Positions 33,585 through 42,684 of a stretch of DNA of 64,000 bases are shown one piece after another. Source of the stretch: Flavobacterium orientale (GTDB taxonomy: Bacteria > Bacteroidota > Bacteroidia > Flavobacteriales > Flavobacteriaceae); the NCBI RefSeq assembly GCF_014638005.1, contig NZ_BMFG01000004.1, positions 124,001-188,000 of the forward strand, read 5' to 3'. A program made the position numbers and the translations under genes. The notes beneath the pieces are model-generated. The model saw only the letters and a list, made by a program, of their open reading frames with translations, searched no databases and was not told where the DNA came from. Position 1 is the first letter of the stretch. Every line of letters starts with the position of its first letter.

Positions 33585-33706
33585 AACCACATAGAGACAT
33601 AGTTTTTCATAGCTTTTGAAGACGCTTTGCTCAATTAAAGTAAAACATAGCTATGCGAAACGATAATTGGGCTATCTATACCTTTATTCTATGTATCTAT
33701 GTGGTT
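33585..33706 (+). mobile_element. MITE-like palindromic element, copy B
   Basis: 122 bp, close copy of A with the same termini; the two are separated by 25 bp of T-rich sequence that is also duplicated, giving a tandem arrangement. Fills the 33395-33761 spacer, which has no gene. Confidence 0.75.
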
Positions 33707-33761
33707 TAATTTTTATTATTCTATTGATGATTATATGTTCCTATACAACTTATTGTATTCT

Positions 33762-34670
33762 TTAATTGGGTAAAACGTCAGTTGGTTCGGGTAACTTTCC
33801 GGTTAGTTTTTCCTTCCAGTTGGTCCATCCGTACTTTTTACCAAAAATAACTAAAAGAATCGGAAAAATAACTACAACAGGTAAAAGCACATCTACCCCT
33901 GCGGAAGGTTCTGAAATGTCTTTAAAAATGGAATGGGTCTGAAAGGCGGTCCAGTCTGCAGTTACCAATAACGCCCCTACGAGGTTGTTGGCAGCATGGA
34001 AACCCAGGGCCAATTCTAATCCTTCATCCATTAGCGTGATGATACCGAGGAAGAAGCCCGTTCCTATGTAATAAATCATGATGACTGGGCCCATTTTTCC
34101 CACTTCGGGATTGGCAATGTGCATTAATCCAAATGCTATTGAGGTGATGAGTAAAGGAATCAACCGACTTTTGGTTGCCACACCAATGCCTTGCATGAGG
34201 TAGCCTCGGAATAAATATTCTTCAAAGCTGGTTTGTAATGGGATTAGTATAAGAGCTAAGAGTAAGAAACTAAAAAAAGGAATGGGTTTAAAATTCCATA
34301 CAAAATCGTCGGGACTTAGGTAGAAAAACAACAAGGTTGAGCCGATGGTGATTAAAGCCCATACGGTAAAGGAAAAGAATATCCGTTTCCAATCTATTTT
34401 GGGGCGTGCGGTTGTTAAGCTTCTGATGGTTTGCTGGTGGACGAACTTTACCCAAAAGAATAAACAGAAAAGACCAATGGACAAGGGTGCGATTAACAAC
34501 ACGAAAGCTACATTGGTTCCCATTTGCTCTATCAAGGTTTGGAGTACTTCTTCTACGTTTATATCTTTTGTGGTGATGTAATTGAAGATGATAAGGCCCA
34601 GAAAGCAGAGTGGTATGGGTAAATAGAGAAATAGGTCGAATTTTTTGTTATTGATTTGTTGGATGTACAT
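33762..34670 (-). CDS. CPBP family intramembrane glutamic protease
   Basis: 302 residues from ATG 34670; the -7 element TATATTTG (34698-34691) lies 20 bp upstream, so the longer TTG start is not used. Eight hydrophobic helices. The CPBP (Abi/CAAX protease-like) motifs are EEYLFRG (catalytic glutamates), FGLMHIAN and FHAANNLVGA (catalytic histidines). It cleaves or processes membrane substrates in other bacteria; the substrate here is unknown. C-terminal cytoplasmic tail KYGWTNWKEKLTGK. Confidence 0.88.
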   Translation of the reverse strand: MYIQQINNKKFDLFLYLPIPLCFLGLIIFNYITTKDINVEEVLQTLIEQMGTNVAFVLLIAPLSIGLFCLFFWVKFVHQQTIRSLTTARPKIDWKRIFFSFTVWALITIGSTLLFFYLSPDDFVWNFKPIPFFSFLLLALILIPLQTSFEEYLFRGYLMQGIGVATKSRLIPLLITSIAFGLMHIANPEVGKMGPVIMIYYIGTGFFLGIITLMDEGLELALGFHAANNLVGALLVTADWTAFQTHSIFKDISEPSAGVDVLLPVVVIFPILLVIFGKKYGWTNWKEKLTGKLPEPTDVLPN

Positions 34671-34690
34671 GATAGGCAATTTTAGAAATT

Positions 34691-34698
34691 CAAATATA
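34691..34698 (-). promoter_or_regulatory. -7 promoter element of the CPBP protease gene
   Basis: Minus-strand TATATTTG, exact match, 20 bp before the ATG; decides the start. Confidence 0.65.
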
Positions 34699-34746
34699 AG
34701 GGGTGTGGATTGATTTTTTGTTATGGGGGGTGAAAAAAATGTGGGT

Positions 34747-34905
34747 GGAGCTGCCTACTGCGTAGGAGGTTCCTATTTCGTCTGCGACATCCCGCGGAAT
34801 GACACAACTTTGGGGGGAGCTGCCTACTGCGTAGGAGGTTCCTATTTCGTCTGCGACATCTGGCGGAATGACAAACTGTGTGGGGGGTTCCTACTGTGTA
34901 ACTTT
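34747..34905. repeat. Direct repeats flanking the GIY-YIG gene, left side
   Basis: Two near-identical ~60-bp units at 34747-34803 and 34816-34874 (CTGCCTACTGCGTAGGAGG, then TTCGTCTGCGACATC, GGAATGACA) and a degraded third piece. An 83-codon plus-strand ORF here only translates the repeat, so I do not call it. Confidence 0.8.
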
Positions 34906-34934
34906 ATTTCAATGACTAAAGAGAAGGATGATTG

Positions 34935-35237
34935 TTACAAGTCGAGAAAGGTCATTTCCTTGTTTTGGGTGTGAATGAGGTTTAGTTTTTTTTCTCTTGT
35001 CCAAGATTTGATTTCTTTTTCTCTTGCTATTGCTTCTTGTATCCAAGTAAATTTTTCATAGTATACGAGGTGGTATACTTGATATTTTGTTGTGAATGCG
35101 TTTGGGTTTAAACTTTCTCTGTGTTGTGACAAGCGTAGTTTGAGGTTGTTTGTTACTCCTGTATATAATACTGTTTTGTATTTGTTTGTTAGGATGTAGA
35201 TGTAGTATGTGTGGTAACCTTGTTGGTTTTGTATCAT
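34935..35237 (-). CDS. GIY-YIG nuclease family protein
   Basis: 100 residues, a single GIY-YIG domain of the UPF0213/YhbQ-like class. Motifs: YIYIL (12-16) and YTGVT (25-29) as the two signature strands, Arg35 in LKLRLSQHR, Glu68 in QEAIAREKEIK, then the family ending KSWTREKKLNLI. Members are single-strand or structure-specific DNA nucleases of uncertain role and often occur in several copies per genome. Here the gene sits between direct repeats (34747-34874 and 35311-35390), suggesting it moved as a unit. Confidence 0.88.
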   Translation of the reverse strand: MIQNQQGYHTYYIYILTNKYKTVLYTGVTNNLKLRLSQHRESLNPNAFTTKYQVYHLVYYEKFTWIQEAIAREKEIKSWTREKKLNLIHTQNKEMTFLDL

Positions 35238-35310
35238 GGTTTTATGGCGTTTATGAAGTAAATTTAATAAAAAAAGATGCTATAATTGCTCAATAGTAGC
35301 TGTTTTTTAT

Positions 35311-35392
35311 GAATGACAAACTTTGGGGGGCTGCCTACTGCGTAGGAGGTTCCTATTTCGTCTGCGACATCCCGCGGAATGACAAACTGTGA
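35311..35392. repeat. Direct repeat flanking the GIY-YIG gene, right side
   Basis: Same unit and orientation as 34747-34874: GAATGACAAACTTTGGGG, CTGCCTACTGCGTAGGAGG, TCTGCGACATCCCGCGG, GAATGACAAACTGTG. No gene in the spacer 35238-35516. Confidence 0.8.
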
Positions 35393-35516
35393 GGCCAAAC
35401 TGGGCGTGATAAGTTGGGTGTGATGCGTTTGCGTTAAGGGTATTCAAAAAAATATCTTACAATTTTTTTAACAGAAATAGGATAGCAAAGTATTTTCTTT
35501 GTAAAAAAAGAAGGAT

Positions 35517-35858
35517 ATGATACAAATTTACCATAATCCGAGGTGCGGGAAATCCAGAGAGGGACTGGCACTAGTGGAACAATCAGGGAAACCGTTTGAA
35601 GTGATTCTTTACTTAAAAGACACGCCTACTCTTGAGGAGTTGGAGGTGCTGGTTTCGAAATTGAAAGTAGCTCCTATTGATTTAATCCGTCAGAAAGAGA
35701 AGATTTGGGTGGAAGCGTTCAAAGGTAAGTCCTACTCAGACAAGGAGTTACTGGAAATCATGGTTAGTCATCCTATTTTAATAGAACGCCCTATCGTGGT
35801 GAATAACAACAAAGCCGTTATTGGCCGACCGCCTTCTACTATAATCGATTGCATTTAG
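35517..35858 (+). CDS. arsC: Arsenate reductase (glutaredoxin type)
   Basis: 113 residues of the ArsC/Spx-like thioredoxin-fold family. NPRCGKSR holds the catalytic cysteine (about 11); ERPIV (about 91-95) is the conserved arginine loop that stabilises bound arsenate, preserved here, which favours a true ArsC over an Spx/YffB regulator. No ars operon adjacent, so it may act alone or have another physiological substrate. Confidence 0.85.
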   Translation: MIQIYHNPRCGKSREGLALVEQSGKPFEVILYLKDTPTLEELEVLVSKLKVAPIDLIRQKEKIWVEAFKGKSYSDKELLEIMVSHPILIERPIVVNNNKAVIGRPPSTIIDCI

Positions 35859-35913
35859 ATTTAATTGGGATTCATTTAACAAATGTTTGTGAAATGTACA
35901 CTAAACCTTAGTC

Positions 35914-35921
35914 TAATTTTG
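35914..35921 (+). promoter_or_regulatory. -7 promoter element of the TonB-receptor gene
   Basis: TAATTTTG, exact consensus match, 32 bp before ATG 35954. A TTG at 35887-35889 lies slightly farther upstream than usual. Confidence 0.5.
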
Positions 35922-35953
35922 CGGTCTAAACACTCATAATCAACTTTCAATTC

Positions 35954-38410
35954 ATGATGAATTACAAATCAATTCTTAGTTTACTGTTACTTGCCGTAAC
36001 GTGTATCTCATTTGCACAACAACGTCCGGACGCTAAAAAAATAAAAGTAACCGGAAAAGTAATCGACAAAATGTCGTCACAACCCTTAGAGTATGCCACC
36101 ATAGTGTTTGAAAACTCCAGAAGACCAGAGATGGTTTCCGGTGGAATTACCGATTCAAAAGGGGAATTTGATATCGAAATCAATGCCGGTACGTATAACG
36201 TAAGAATTGAATTTATCTCTTTCAAAACAGTAGAATACAAACAACGCAGTTTGCAGGATAACACCAATTTAGGCACCATCATCCTTTCCGATGAAACGAC
36301 GGCTCTTGAAGGTGTGGAACTACGTGCGGAACGTTCAACGGTTGAGATTAAGTTAGACAAACGTGTTTATAACGTGGGTCAAGATATGATGGTCAAAGGA
36401 GGTACAGTGAGTGATGTGTTGGATAACGTACCGTCAGTATCTGTGGATGTAGAAGGAAATGTGAGTTTGAGAGGAAATGAGAATGTTAGAATATTGATTG
36501 ATGGACGTCCATCAAATGCGATTAACGTGACTGATGCTTTGCGTTTGCTTCCTGCCGATGCGATAGACAAAGTGGAAGTGATTACGAACCCTTCCGCTCG
36601 TTATGATGCAGAAGGTGGTGGTGGTATTATCAACATCATTTTGAAAAAAGGAAAAAATCAAGGCGTAAACGGTACGGTAACTGTGACTGTTGGAGAACCT
36701 GAAAACACAGGAATAACCGGAAGTTTCAACTTGAAATCAGAGAAGTTTAATATTTTCACCACGCAAGGTTACAGTAAGAGAAACAGTCCGGGTAACTCGA
36801 TGACTGATTCTGAATTGTTGAACCCGGCTACCGGAGAAACGATTGGTTATTTAGACGAGCGTCGTTTGAACAGCAGAATACGAGAAGGTTATAACGGTAG
36901 TTTTGGTGCGGAATGGTATTTAACGGACAACTTAACGTGGACCAATACGTTATCCTATCGTAGAGATACCGGAGGCAATCCCGATGAAGTATTATTTTAT
37001 GAATATGACGCGGATAGAAATTTTCTTGGTACCCGAAGACGATTTAATGACCAATTGAACAAAGGTGAGAATGTAGAATTTGCTACCAACTTCACACAAA
37101 AATTCAAAAAAGACGGACATCAATTGAATGTAGACTTTTCTACCTCTATCAACAGAGATAACGATTCCTCGGCTATTTTTGATTTTACCAATCAAATTAC
37201 GGATAATATCCAACGCCAAAACAAAAACTTAGTGCAGTTGGATTATGTTTTACCTTTAACCGACGACATGCGTTTTGAAGCCGGTTATCGCGGTGATTTT
37301 ACTGATGTAGTGACTGACTTTAAAGTAGCGACTTTTGATGATGGTGCGGATGACTTTTTACCGGACCCTCGTTTTACCAATATTTTTGAATACAAAGAAT
37401 ACGTAAATGCTTTTTATACCCAATTTGGCTCTAAAATCAGCAAGTTCTCTTATTTGTTTGGTTTGCGATGGGAAGATTCCAATATTGAAGTGAACCAATT
37501 GGCCACGGACGATTTCAACAACAAACGCTACAACAACTTTTTCCCATCGGCCTTCTTTGCTTATGAGCTATCGGAGTCGAGTAATGTTTCGTTGAGTTAT
37601 AGCAGAAGAATCCAACGTCCGAGAGGTCGTTTCTTGAATCCGTTCCCGAACTTATCGAGTAACATCAACATCTTCAGTGGAAATCCGGATTTAGATCCAG
37701 CCTTGACCCATGCGGTGGATTTTGGTTATTTAAAACGTTGGGATAAAGTAACTTTCAATACGTCACTTTACGGAAACAAAACGGATGATGTATTTAGTTT
37801 TATCCGAAGAGAATCGGGTGATTTTGTAGATGGCATTCCTATTATTTTAAGTGGTCCTGTTAACTTGGCTACGGAATACCGTTTGGGATTTGAATTTACC
37901 TTAAACTACAGTCCATATAAATGGTGGCGTTTGAACGGTAACTTCAATTTCTTCAGAAATGAAACGCAAGGAGAATATGCTTACACCAATTTTCAAGATG
38001 AAGAAGTGGTTATTGACTTAGACAACGTGGCCACGGGATGGTTTGCTCGTATCAACTCCAAAATAACCTTACCTTATAAAATTGATTTACAAACCAATGC
38101 TACGTATAATGCTCCGCAAAAAACCTTCCAAGGAAGAACGTTGGGTGTGATAAGTGCCAACATGGCTTTAAGTAAAGATGTATTGAAAGAAAAAGGTACG
38201 ATTGCGTTTAACGTAAGTGATATTTTCAACAGTAGAAAAAGAATCATGGAGACGAATTTACCGAGTATCAATTCGTACAGTGAAATGCAATGGAGAGAGC
38301 GACAAATCAATTTGTCATTCACCTACCGATTCAACAGACAGAAAAACGAACGTGACCGTCAGCGACGTGAAAACGGAGAAGACAACGGTGACTTCATGGG
38401 GAAACCATAA
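35954..38410 (+). CDS. TonB-dependent receptor, outer membrane beta-barrel family
   Basis: 818 residues with a signal peptide (YKSILSLLLLAVTCISFAQ). Then a CarboxypepD_reg-like domain (about 29-115; KVTGKVIDKMSSQPLEYATIVF), a plug domain (about 120-235; SDVLDNVPSVSVDVEGNVSLRGNENV, RYDAEGGGGIINIILKKG), and a C-terminal 22-strand-type barrel of the OMP_b-brl_3 class ending in FTYRFNRQKN plus a charged tail. Imports an unknown substrate across the outer membrane using TonB energy. No SusD partner follows, so it is not a SusC-type polysaccharide system. Confidence 0.9.
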   Translation: MMNYKSILSLLLLAVTCISFAQQRPDAKKIKVTGKVIDKMSSQPLEYATIVFENSRRPEMVSGGITDSKGEFDIEINAGTYNVRIEFISFKTVEYKQRSLQDNTNLGTIILSDETTALEGVELRAERSTVEIKLDKRVYNVGQDMMVKGGTVSDVLDNVPSVSVDVEGNVSLRGNENVRILIDGRPSNAINVTDALRLLPADAIDKVEVITNPSARYDAEGGGGIINIILKKGKNQGVNGTVTVTVGEPENTGITGSFNLKSEKFNIFTTQGYSKRNSPGNSMTDSELLNPATGETIGYLDERRLNSRIREGYNGSFGAEWYLTDNLTWTNTLSYRRDTGGNPDEVLFYEYDADRNFLGTRRRFNDQLNKGENVEFATNFTQKFKKDGHQLNVDFSTSINRDNDSSAIFDFTNQITDNIQRQNKNLVQLDYVLPLTDDMRFEAGYRGDFTDVVTDFKVATFDDGADDFLPDPRFTNIFEYKEYVNAFYTQFGSKISKFSYLFGLRWEDSNIEVNQLATDDFNNKRYNNFFPSAFFAYELSESSNVSLSYSRRIQRPRGRFLNPFPNLSSNINIFSGNPDLDPALTHAVDFGYLKRWDKVTFNTSLYGNKTDDVFSFIRRESGDFVDGIPIILSGPVNLATEYRLGFEFTLNYSPYKWWRLNGNFNFFRNETQGEYAYTNFQDEEVVIDLDNVATGWFARINSKITLPYKIDLQTNATYNAPQKTFQGRTLGVISANMALSKDVLKEKGTIAFNVSDIFNSRKRIMETNLPSINSYSEMQWRERQINLSFTYRFNRQKNERDRQRRENGEDNGDFMGKP

Positions 38411-38422
38411 TAATAACAAAAA

Positions 38423-38446
38423 GGGACGCAATAGCGTCCCTTTTTT
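38423..38446. terminator. Bidirectional intrinsic terminator
   Basis: GGGACGC-AATA-GCGTCCC followed by TTTTTT, preceded by A run, between the receptor gene and the convergent small membrane protein gene. Confidence 0.92.
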
Positions 38447-38464
38447 AGTAATCAATTTAATTAA

Positions 38465-38632
38465 TTAAGCTGATTCTTGTGCTTTTTTAGCTCTTTTCTC
38501 TTTGATTAATTCCATGATAGCACCGCCCAACCAATAGTGAACAAATCCTATTAAGAATATCATCAACCAAAAACCGATGGTTAAAATGGTCAAGAAAAGA
38601 ATAAAGCCTAAATACTGTTGAAATTCAAACAT
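38465..38632 (-). CDS. Small membrane protein (55 residues)
   Basis: Too short for routine ORF calls. ATG at 38632, stop 38467-38465. One or two tightly packed hydrophobic helices (FEFQQYLGFILFLTILTIGF, then WLMIFLIGFVHYWLGGA), then a basic tail IKEKRAKKAQESA. Typical single-gene small membrane protein; it shares the terminator at 38423 with the receptor gene. Function unknown. Confidence 0.75.
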   Translation of the reverse strand: MFEFQQYLGFILFLTILTIGFWLMIFLIGFVHYWLGGAIMELIKEKRAKKAQESA

Positions 38633-38822
38633 GTTTTCCGGAGTTTTTCGAATTCAATCACAAAGATATAGCAACCATCCCATTTTATCAACTTAAAATA
38701 AAAATATTTTTAAAAAGTGGTTGTTAATAAGTAAATTTACGGTTGAAAGGGTTAATTGGTTAATCGGTTAGGCTAATTACTAGTCACTAATTACTAATCA
38801 CTAAATACTAAATACTAAAATA

Positions 38823-40208
38823 ATGAACTACCGTATAGAGAAAGACACGTTGGGTGAAGTACAAGTGCCGATAAATGCTTATTGGGGAGCTCAGACGGAA
38901 CGGTCGCGAACTAATTTTAAAATTGGTCCCGTGGGTTCGATGCCGTATGAAATTATTGAAGGGTTTGCCTATTTAAAGAAGGCAGCTGCTTATGCGAATT
39001 GTGACTTGGGGGTTTTGGCTACAGCAAAACGCGATGCCATTGCTCAGGTTTGTGATGAATTGTTGGCAGGGCAACTTAGCGACCAGTTCCCGTTGGTGAT
39101 TTGGCAAACCGGCTCGGGTACGCAAACCAATATGAATGTAAATGAAGTGATTGCTAACCGAGCTCAAGTACTAGCAGGCTTTGCCATTGGTGAAGGAGAG
39201 CCGGTGCTGAAAGCAAATGATGACGTGAACCAATCGCAGTCGTCCAACGATACGTTTCCCACCGCGATGCACATTGCCAGTTATAAAGTGTTGGTAGAAA
39301 AGACAATTCCGGGTATTACGAAGCTTCGCGATACGTTACATGAAAAGGCATTAGAATTTCAAGCTATTATTAAAATTGGACGTACCCATTTAATGGATGC
39401 TACTCCCCTCACCTTGGGTCAAGAATTTTCGGGGTATGTGTCGCAATTGGATCACGGTTTAGCGGCACTGAACTACACCTTACACCATTTATCGGAATTG
39501 GCATTGGGTGGCACCGCAGTAGGCACAGGCTTGAATACTCCAAAAGGCTATGACGTAAAAGTGGCTGCTTATATTGCCGAGTTTACCGGATTGCCTTTTA
39601 TCACTGCCCCTAATAAATTTGAGGCCTTGGCGGCACATGAAGCCTTGGTTGCTTCGCATGGAGCCTTGAAGCAATTGGCTGTTGCTTTATACAAAATAGC
39701 CAACGACATCCGAATGCTGGCTTCAGGTCCGCGTTCGGGTATTGGCGAACTCCTTCTTCCTGAAAACGAACCCGGTTCGTCTATCATGCCGGGGAAAGTA
39801 AACCCTACACAATGTGAAGCCTTAACGATGGTTTGTGCTCAAGTATTTGGAAATGATGTTACCCTCACATTTGCCGGTTCGCAAGGTCATTATGAATTGA
39901 ATGTTTTTAAACCCGTATTGGTGGCCAACTTTTTGCAATCTGCCAATTTATTAGCCGATGCTTGTGTTTCCTTTACGGATAATTGTGCGGTGGGCATTGC
40001 CCCGAATACGAAACGAATTAAGGAATTAGTGGACAACTCGCTGATGTTGGTTACGGCCTTAAATACCAAAATCGGCTACTATAAAGCGGCCGAAATAGCT
40101 CAAACCGCCCATAGAAATGGTACGACTTTAAAAGAAGAAGCGGTACGATTGGGGTATGTTTCGGAGGAGGATTTTGATCTGTGGGTTCAGGCGGGGGATA
40201 TGGTTTAG
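38823..40208 (+). CDS. fumC: Class II fumarate hydratase
   Basis: 461 residues. Aspartase/fumarase superfamily: [17 protein letters not shown] (about 98-114), HPNDDVN-like [29 protein letters not shown], and the signature [15 protein letters not shown] (about 318-332) carrying the catalytic serine loop. TCA cycle, fumarate plus water to malate. KVNPTQ with the Thr/Gln pair supports FumC over aspartase. Stand-alone gene bounded by short ATTAG-rich repeats. Confidence 0.95.
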   Translation: MNYRIEKDTLGEVQVPINAYWGAQTERSRTNFKIGPVGSMPYEIIEGFAYLKKAAAYANCDLGVLATAKRDAIAQVCDELLAGQLSDQFPLVIWQTGSGTQTNMNVNEVIANRAQVLAGFAIGEGEPVLKANDDVNQSQSSNDTFPTAMHIASYKVLVEKTIPGITKLRDTLHEKALEFQAIIKIGRTHLMDATPLTLGQEFSGYVSQLDHGLAALNYTLHHLSELALGGTAVGTGLNTPKGYDVKVAAYIAEFTGLPFITAPNKFEALAAHEALVASHGALKQLAVALYKIANDIRMLASGPRSGIGELLLPENEPGSSIMPGKVNPTQCEALTMVCAQVFGNDVTLTFAGSQGHYELNVFKPVLVANFLQSANLLADACVSFTDNCAVGIAPNTKRIKELVDNSLMLVTALNTKIGYYKAAEIAQTAHRNGTTLKEEAVRLGYVSEEDFDLWVQAGDMV

Positions 40209-40252
40209 GTAGTGATTAGTGATTAGTGAATAGTGATTAGTACTGATTGGTG
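40209..40252. repeat. GTGATTAG-type simple repeat
   Basis: Short array of GTGATTAGT / GTGAATAGT units just after fumC; the same motif family forms the array at 49895-49970. Confidence 0.7.
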
Positions 40253-40330
40253 ATTGTAAATTTTTTGTAAAGCAGGGATAGTATATCCCATCTGCATCTT
40301 CTTTCTTCTACCTCCCTGCCTTTGTAAACT

Positions 40331-40951
40331 TTATGATTTTGTTCTATCGGTTTCTTTTTTAGCTACTTCGGCGTGTTCCAGATGGGTTCTTAACGTGCGT
40401 AGTTTGCTTGAAGCCCAGGTTCTGATGTCACCATCTTCTGAATCGTTGGCTGCTTTTTCAAATAAATCTACGGCATCTTTATGATGATCGACCATCATTT
40501 CACTGTAGGCTTTATCAAAATCATTAGCTGTTTTACCTGCTAAATCATCGTAGTTCTTTTTTGATCTTTCGGTGATTGACGTTGGTATGGTTACTGATTT
40601 TGATTGGGACAAAGTAGTTAGTTCTCTAAGGGCTTGACTGTGCTCGTTTTCCATCATTTTTCCCAGTTCTTTGACATGAGATGACGTTCCTTGTTGTTGG
40701 GCTAATTTTCCCAAGCTGATTTCTTCCAATTGCATTTCAGCCGCTTCATTCAAAAACTTGGCGTTGTCGTCGTTTTCAACCACCAGAATTGTTTCATCGT
40801 CAATAGTGTTATTATTGGCACTATTTTCATAGTCTGCATCTGTTCCTACTTCGTCAGCTCTGTTATCCTTGCAAGCGGTAGCCAAAGCAAGTGTTCCAGC
40901 CATGCAAATTGAAAACAGGAATAGTGCATTTTTATTCATTGTATTTTTCAT
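40331..40951 (-). CDS. DUF4142 ferritin-like lipoprotein
   Basis: 206 residues; ATG 40951 or, equally good, 40939. Lipoprotein signal with lipobox LATAC. After an acidic Asn-rich linker, a four-helix DUF4142 domain (about 60-205): DDNAKFLNEAAEMQLEEISLG, ELGKMMENEHSQALREL, FDKAYSEMMVDHHKDAVDLF. Ferritin-like fold; an envelope stress protein in related bacteria. Neighbours on the same strand are a glycine-zipper stress protein and a DUF892 protein, forming a general-stress group. Confidence 0.88.
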   Translation of the reverse strand: MKNTMNKNALFLFSICMAGTLALATACKDNRADEVGTDADYENSANNNTIDDETILVVENDDNAKFLNEAAEMQLEEISLGKLAQQQGTSSHVKELGKMMENEHSQALRELTTLSQSKSVTIPTSITERSKKNYDDLAGKTANDFDKAYSEMMVDHHKDAVDLFEKAANDSEDGDIRTWASSKLRTLRTHLEHAEVAKKETDRTKS

Positions 40952-41021
40952 AATTGTATTTTTTTATAATTTTTATAAATAAGCAAGGGATTACTACAAC
41001 CCCTTGCTTATAGTTTTTTAT

Positions 41022-41603
41022 TTAATAGTGTATTTCCTCACCACGGTTGTTTCTCCAATTATCTTGCAAGTATTCGGCATCTTCACTATTTCTTGGGGTC
41101 ACTGAAATAACTACATTACCTTCTTCGATACCTGATTCATATAATTTGGCTCTAGCTTCCGGAATACCTGAACCCACTAAGGCTCCAATCACACCACCCG
41201 CTAATCCACCTGCACCGGCTCCAGCCAATCCTGCTGCAATCGGACCGGCGATTAAAATTCCCAATCCGGGAATCACTACACTGGTTCCAATCGCTGCAAT
41301 AACACCTACAACAGCACCGATAGTACCGCCAATAGCTGATCCTTTTCCGGCATGTTCTGCTGCTTTGGTTCCGATTTCCGTTTCATCGGACATATCTTCA
41401 TTGTAATGCGTTTTTCTTGTTTCATCCGACATTACTAAGTTGATATCATCTTTTGAATAGCCTCTTTCATTCAGTGCATTATAGGCGTTTTCAGTACTCT
41501 CACGGTCACGAAACATACCGGTTAATACTCTACTGTCACTTCTGTCGTTTCTGTCAGAAGTTCTGTTTACTAAATCTCCATTCTCATTTCTTGAATTTTC
41601 CAT
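41022..41603 (-). CDS. General stress protein with glycine-zipper segment
   Basis: 193 residues. N-terminal YflT-like domain (about 27-60: VLTGMFRDRESTENAYNALNERGYSKDDINLVMSD is the conserved start, here split by eye), then a strongly glycine/alanine-rich hydrophobic stretch (about 95-150, GAVVGVIAAIG, GAGAGGLAGGVIGALVGSGIPEA) like a glycine-zipper that may insert in a membrane. Ends with SVTPRNSEDAEYLQDNWR. Similar proteins are induced by heat, salt or ethanol. Function unproven. Confidence 0.8.
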   Translation of the reverse strand: MENSRNENGDLVNRTSDRNDRSDSRVLTGMFRDRESTENAYNALNERGYSKDDINLVMSDETRKTHYNEDMSDETEIGTKAAEHAGKGSAIGGTIGAVVGVIAAIGTSVVIPGLGILIAGPIAAGLAGAGAGGLAGGVIGALVGSGIPEARAKLYESGIEEGNVVISVTPRNSEDAEYLQDNWRNNRGEEIHY

Positions 41604-41766
41604 TTTTAAAATTGTTTTTAGATTACTTGTTCAGGTTTTAGTTGGCACCTTATGGTTGCATTATTTTATTTAAGTTATTGTTTTAAAGTAGTTTAACTAC
41701 TATTACCTTATCTATCACTTATGCTAAAACAGCACCTGTAAGACACTTTAAACTACTTGTTTTTAC

Positions 41767-42348
41767 TTATGCTTTTTTTTCAGCAGCTTCCATATTGATG
41801 GCATCCACTGCCACTTCGGTTAATTTTACATCGGCTTGCTTTTCTTCATTTAAAGTAGCATCCAATAATTTTACCGCATCTTTTAATCCGAGTGTGTGGG
41901 CAAATTGGCTCAATGTTCCATAAGACGCAATTTCATAGTGTTCTACTTTTTGAGCGGCAGAAATAATTCCTGCATCACGCATCGCACCGGGTTCGCAGGC
42001 TTCCATAATATCTTCCGATTCTTTCATCAAACCTGCCATTGCCTCACATTTTTCAGCTTCTGGTTTTTTACCCAAGATTTTAAAAATCTGTTCCAAACGA
42101 TTGGCTTGTTCTTCTGTTTCGGTAAGGTGACTTGTCAATGCTTCAATCAATTTTTCGGATGTGGCCTTTTTAATCATCTTCGGAATTGCTTTGGTCAACG
42201 CCTTTTCTGCCCAATAGATATCTTTAAGTTCATCTTCAAATAATTTCATTAGTTGCGAAGATTTCATTTTACTTGTTGAAGTAGTTTGGTTTTTAGGGGC
42301 CGTTTTTAATTCACCGTTTTTACTGAAATTTGTTTTTGTTGTATTCAT
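41767..42348 (-). CDS. YciE/YciF ferroxidase-like protein (DUF892)
   Basis: 193 residues. After a basic low-complexity start, a DUF892 ferritin-like four-helix domain (about 30-190): LMKLFEDELKDIYWAEKAL, HLTETEEQANRLEQIF, AAQKVEHYEIASYGTL. Conserved Glu and His residues on the helices could bind two iron ions. A cytoplasmic stress protein. Third gene of the stress group at 40.3-42.3 kb, with its own 160-bp spacer to the next gene. Confidence 0.88.
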   Translation of the reverse strand: MNTTKTNFSKNGELKTAPKNQTTSTSKMKSSQLMKLFEDELKDIYWAEKALTKAIPKMIKKATSEKLIEALTSHLTETEEQANRLEQIFKILGKKPEAEKCEAMAGLMKESEDIMEACEPGAMRDAGIISAAQKVEHYEIASYGTLSQFAHTLGLKDAVKLLDATLNEEKQADVKLTEVAVDAINMEAAEKKA

Positions 42349-42684
42349 CTGTTTTTATAATTGATTGTTACTGTGTATGCGTTTTTGCTACTTTTTATGT
42401 GTTAAGAGCAGTTCTTTTTATCTCAAACAAAAAGCGTTTACAAAGGTGGGATGCAATCTTATTTTTCTCATTGTATCATTTATACAAATGGTTGTATTAT
42501 TTACATATGATGGTTGTAGTATTGTTTAGAAAGAGAAGTAAACTTCTGAAAAATAGGGCTTTACTATCGGGCTACACGGTGATTTAAAGGGAGATTTCTA
42601 TTGTTTATTTTAAGGTTTGTGTCTGTCTTTATAATTATTTCATTATATTTATATCAAATAAGACTAATCCTTAAACAAATCATA
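42349..42684 (+). other. Spacer without a gene
   Basis: 336 bases, AT-rich. ORFs here (for example starting 42330 or 42601) are unlikely: they lack a protein-like composition or only extend the T9SS cargo gene. It should hold the promoters of the divergent DUF892 and T9SS cargo genes; no clear -7 match was found. Confidence 0.5.

Noticed and set aside
33439..33706. Copies A and B as a CRISPR-like repeat pair
   Set aside because: Units are over 120 bp and palindromic with no unique spacers; MITE-like element fits better.
34723..34974. 83-residue plus-strand ORF
   Set aside because: It only translates two copies of an intergenic direct repeat and overlaps the real GIY-YIG gene on the other strand.
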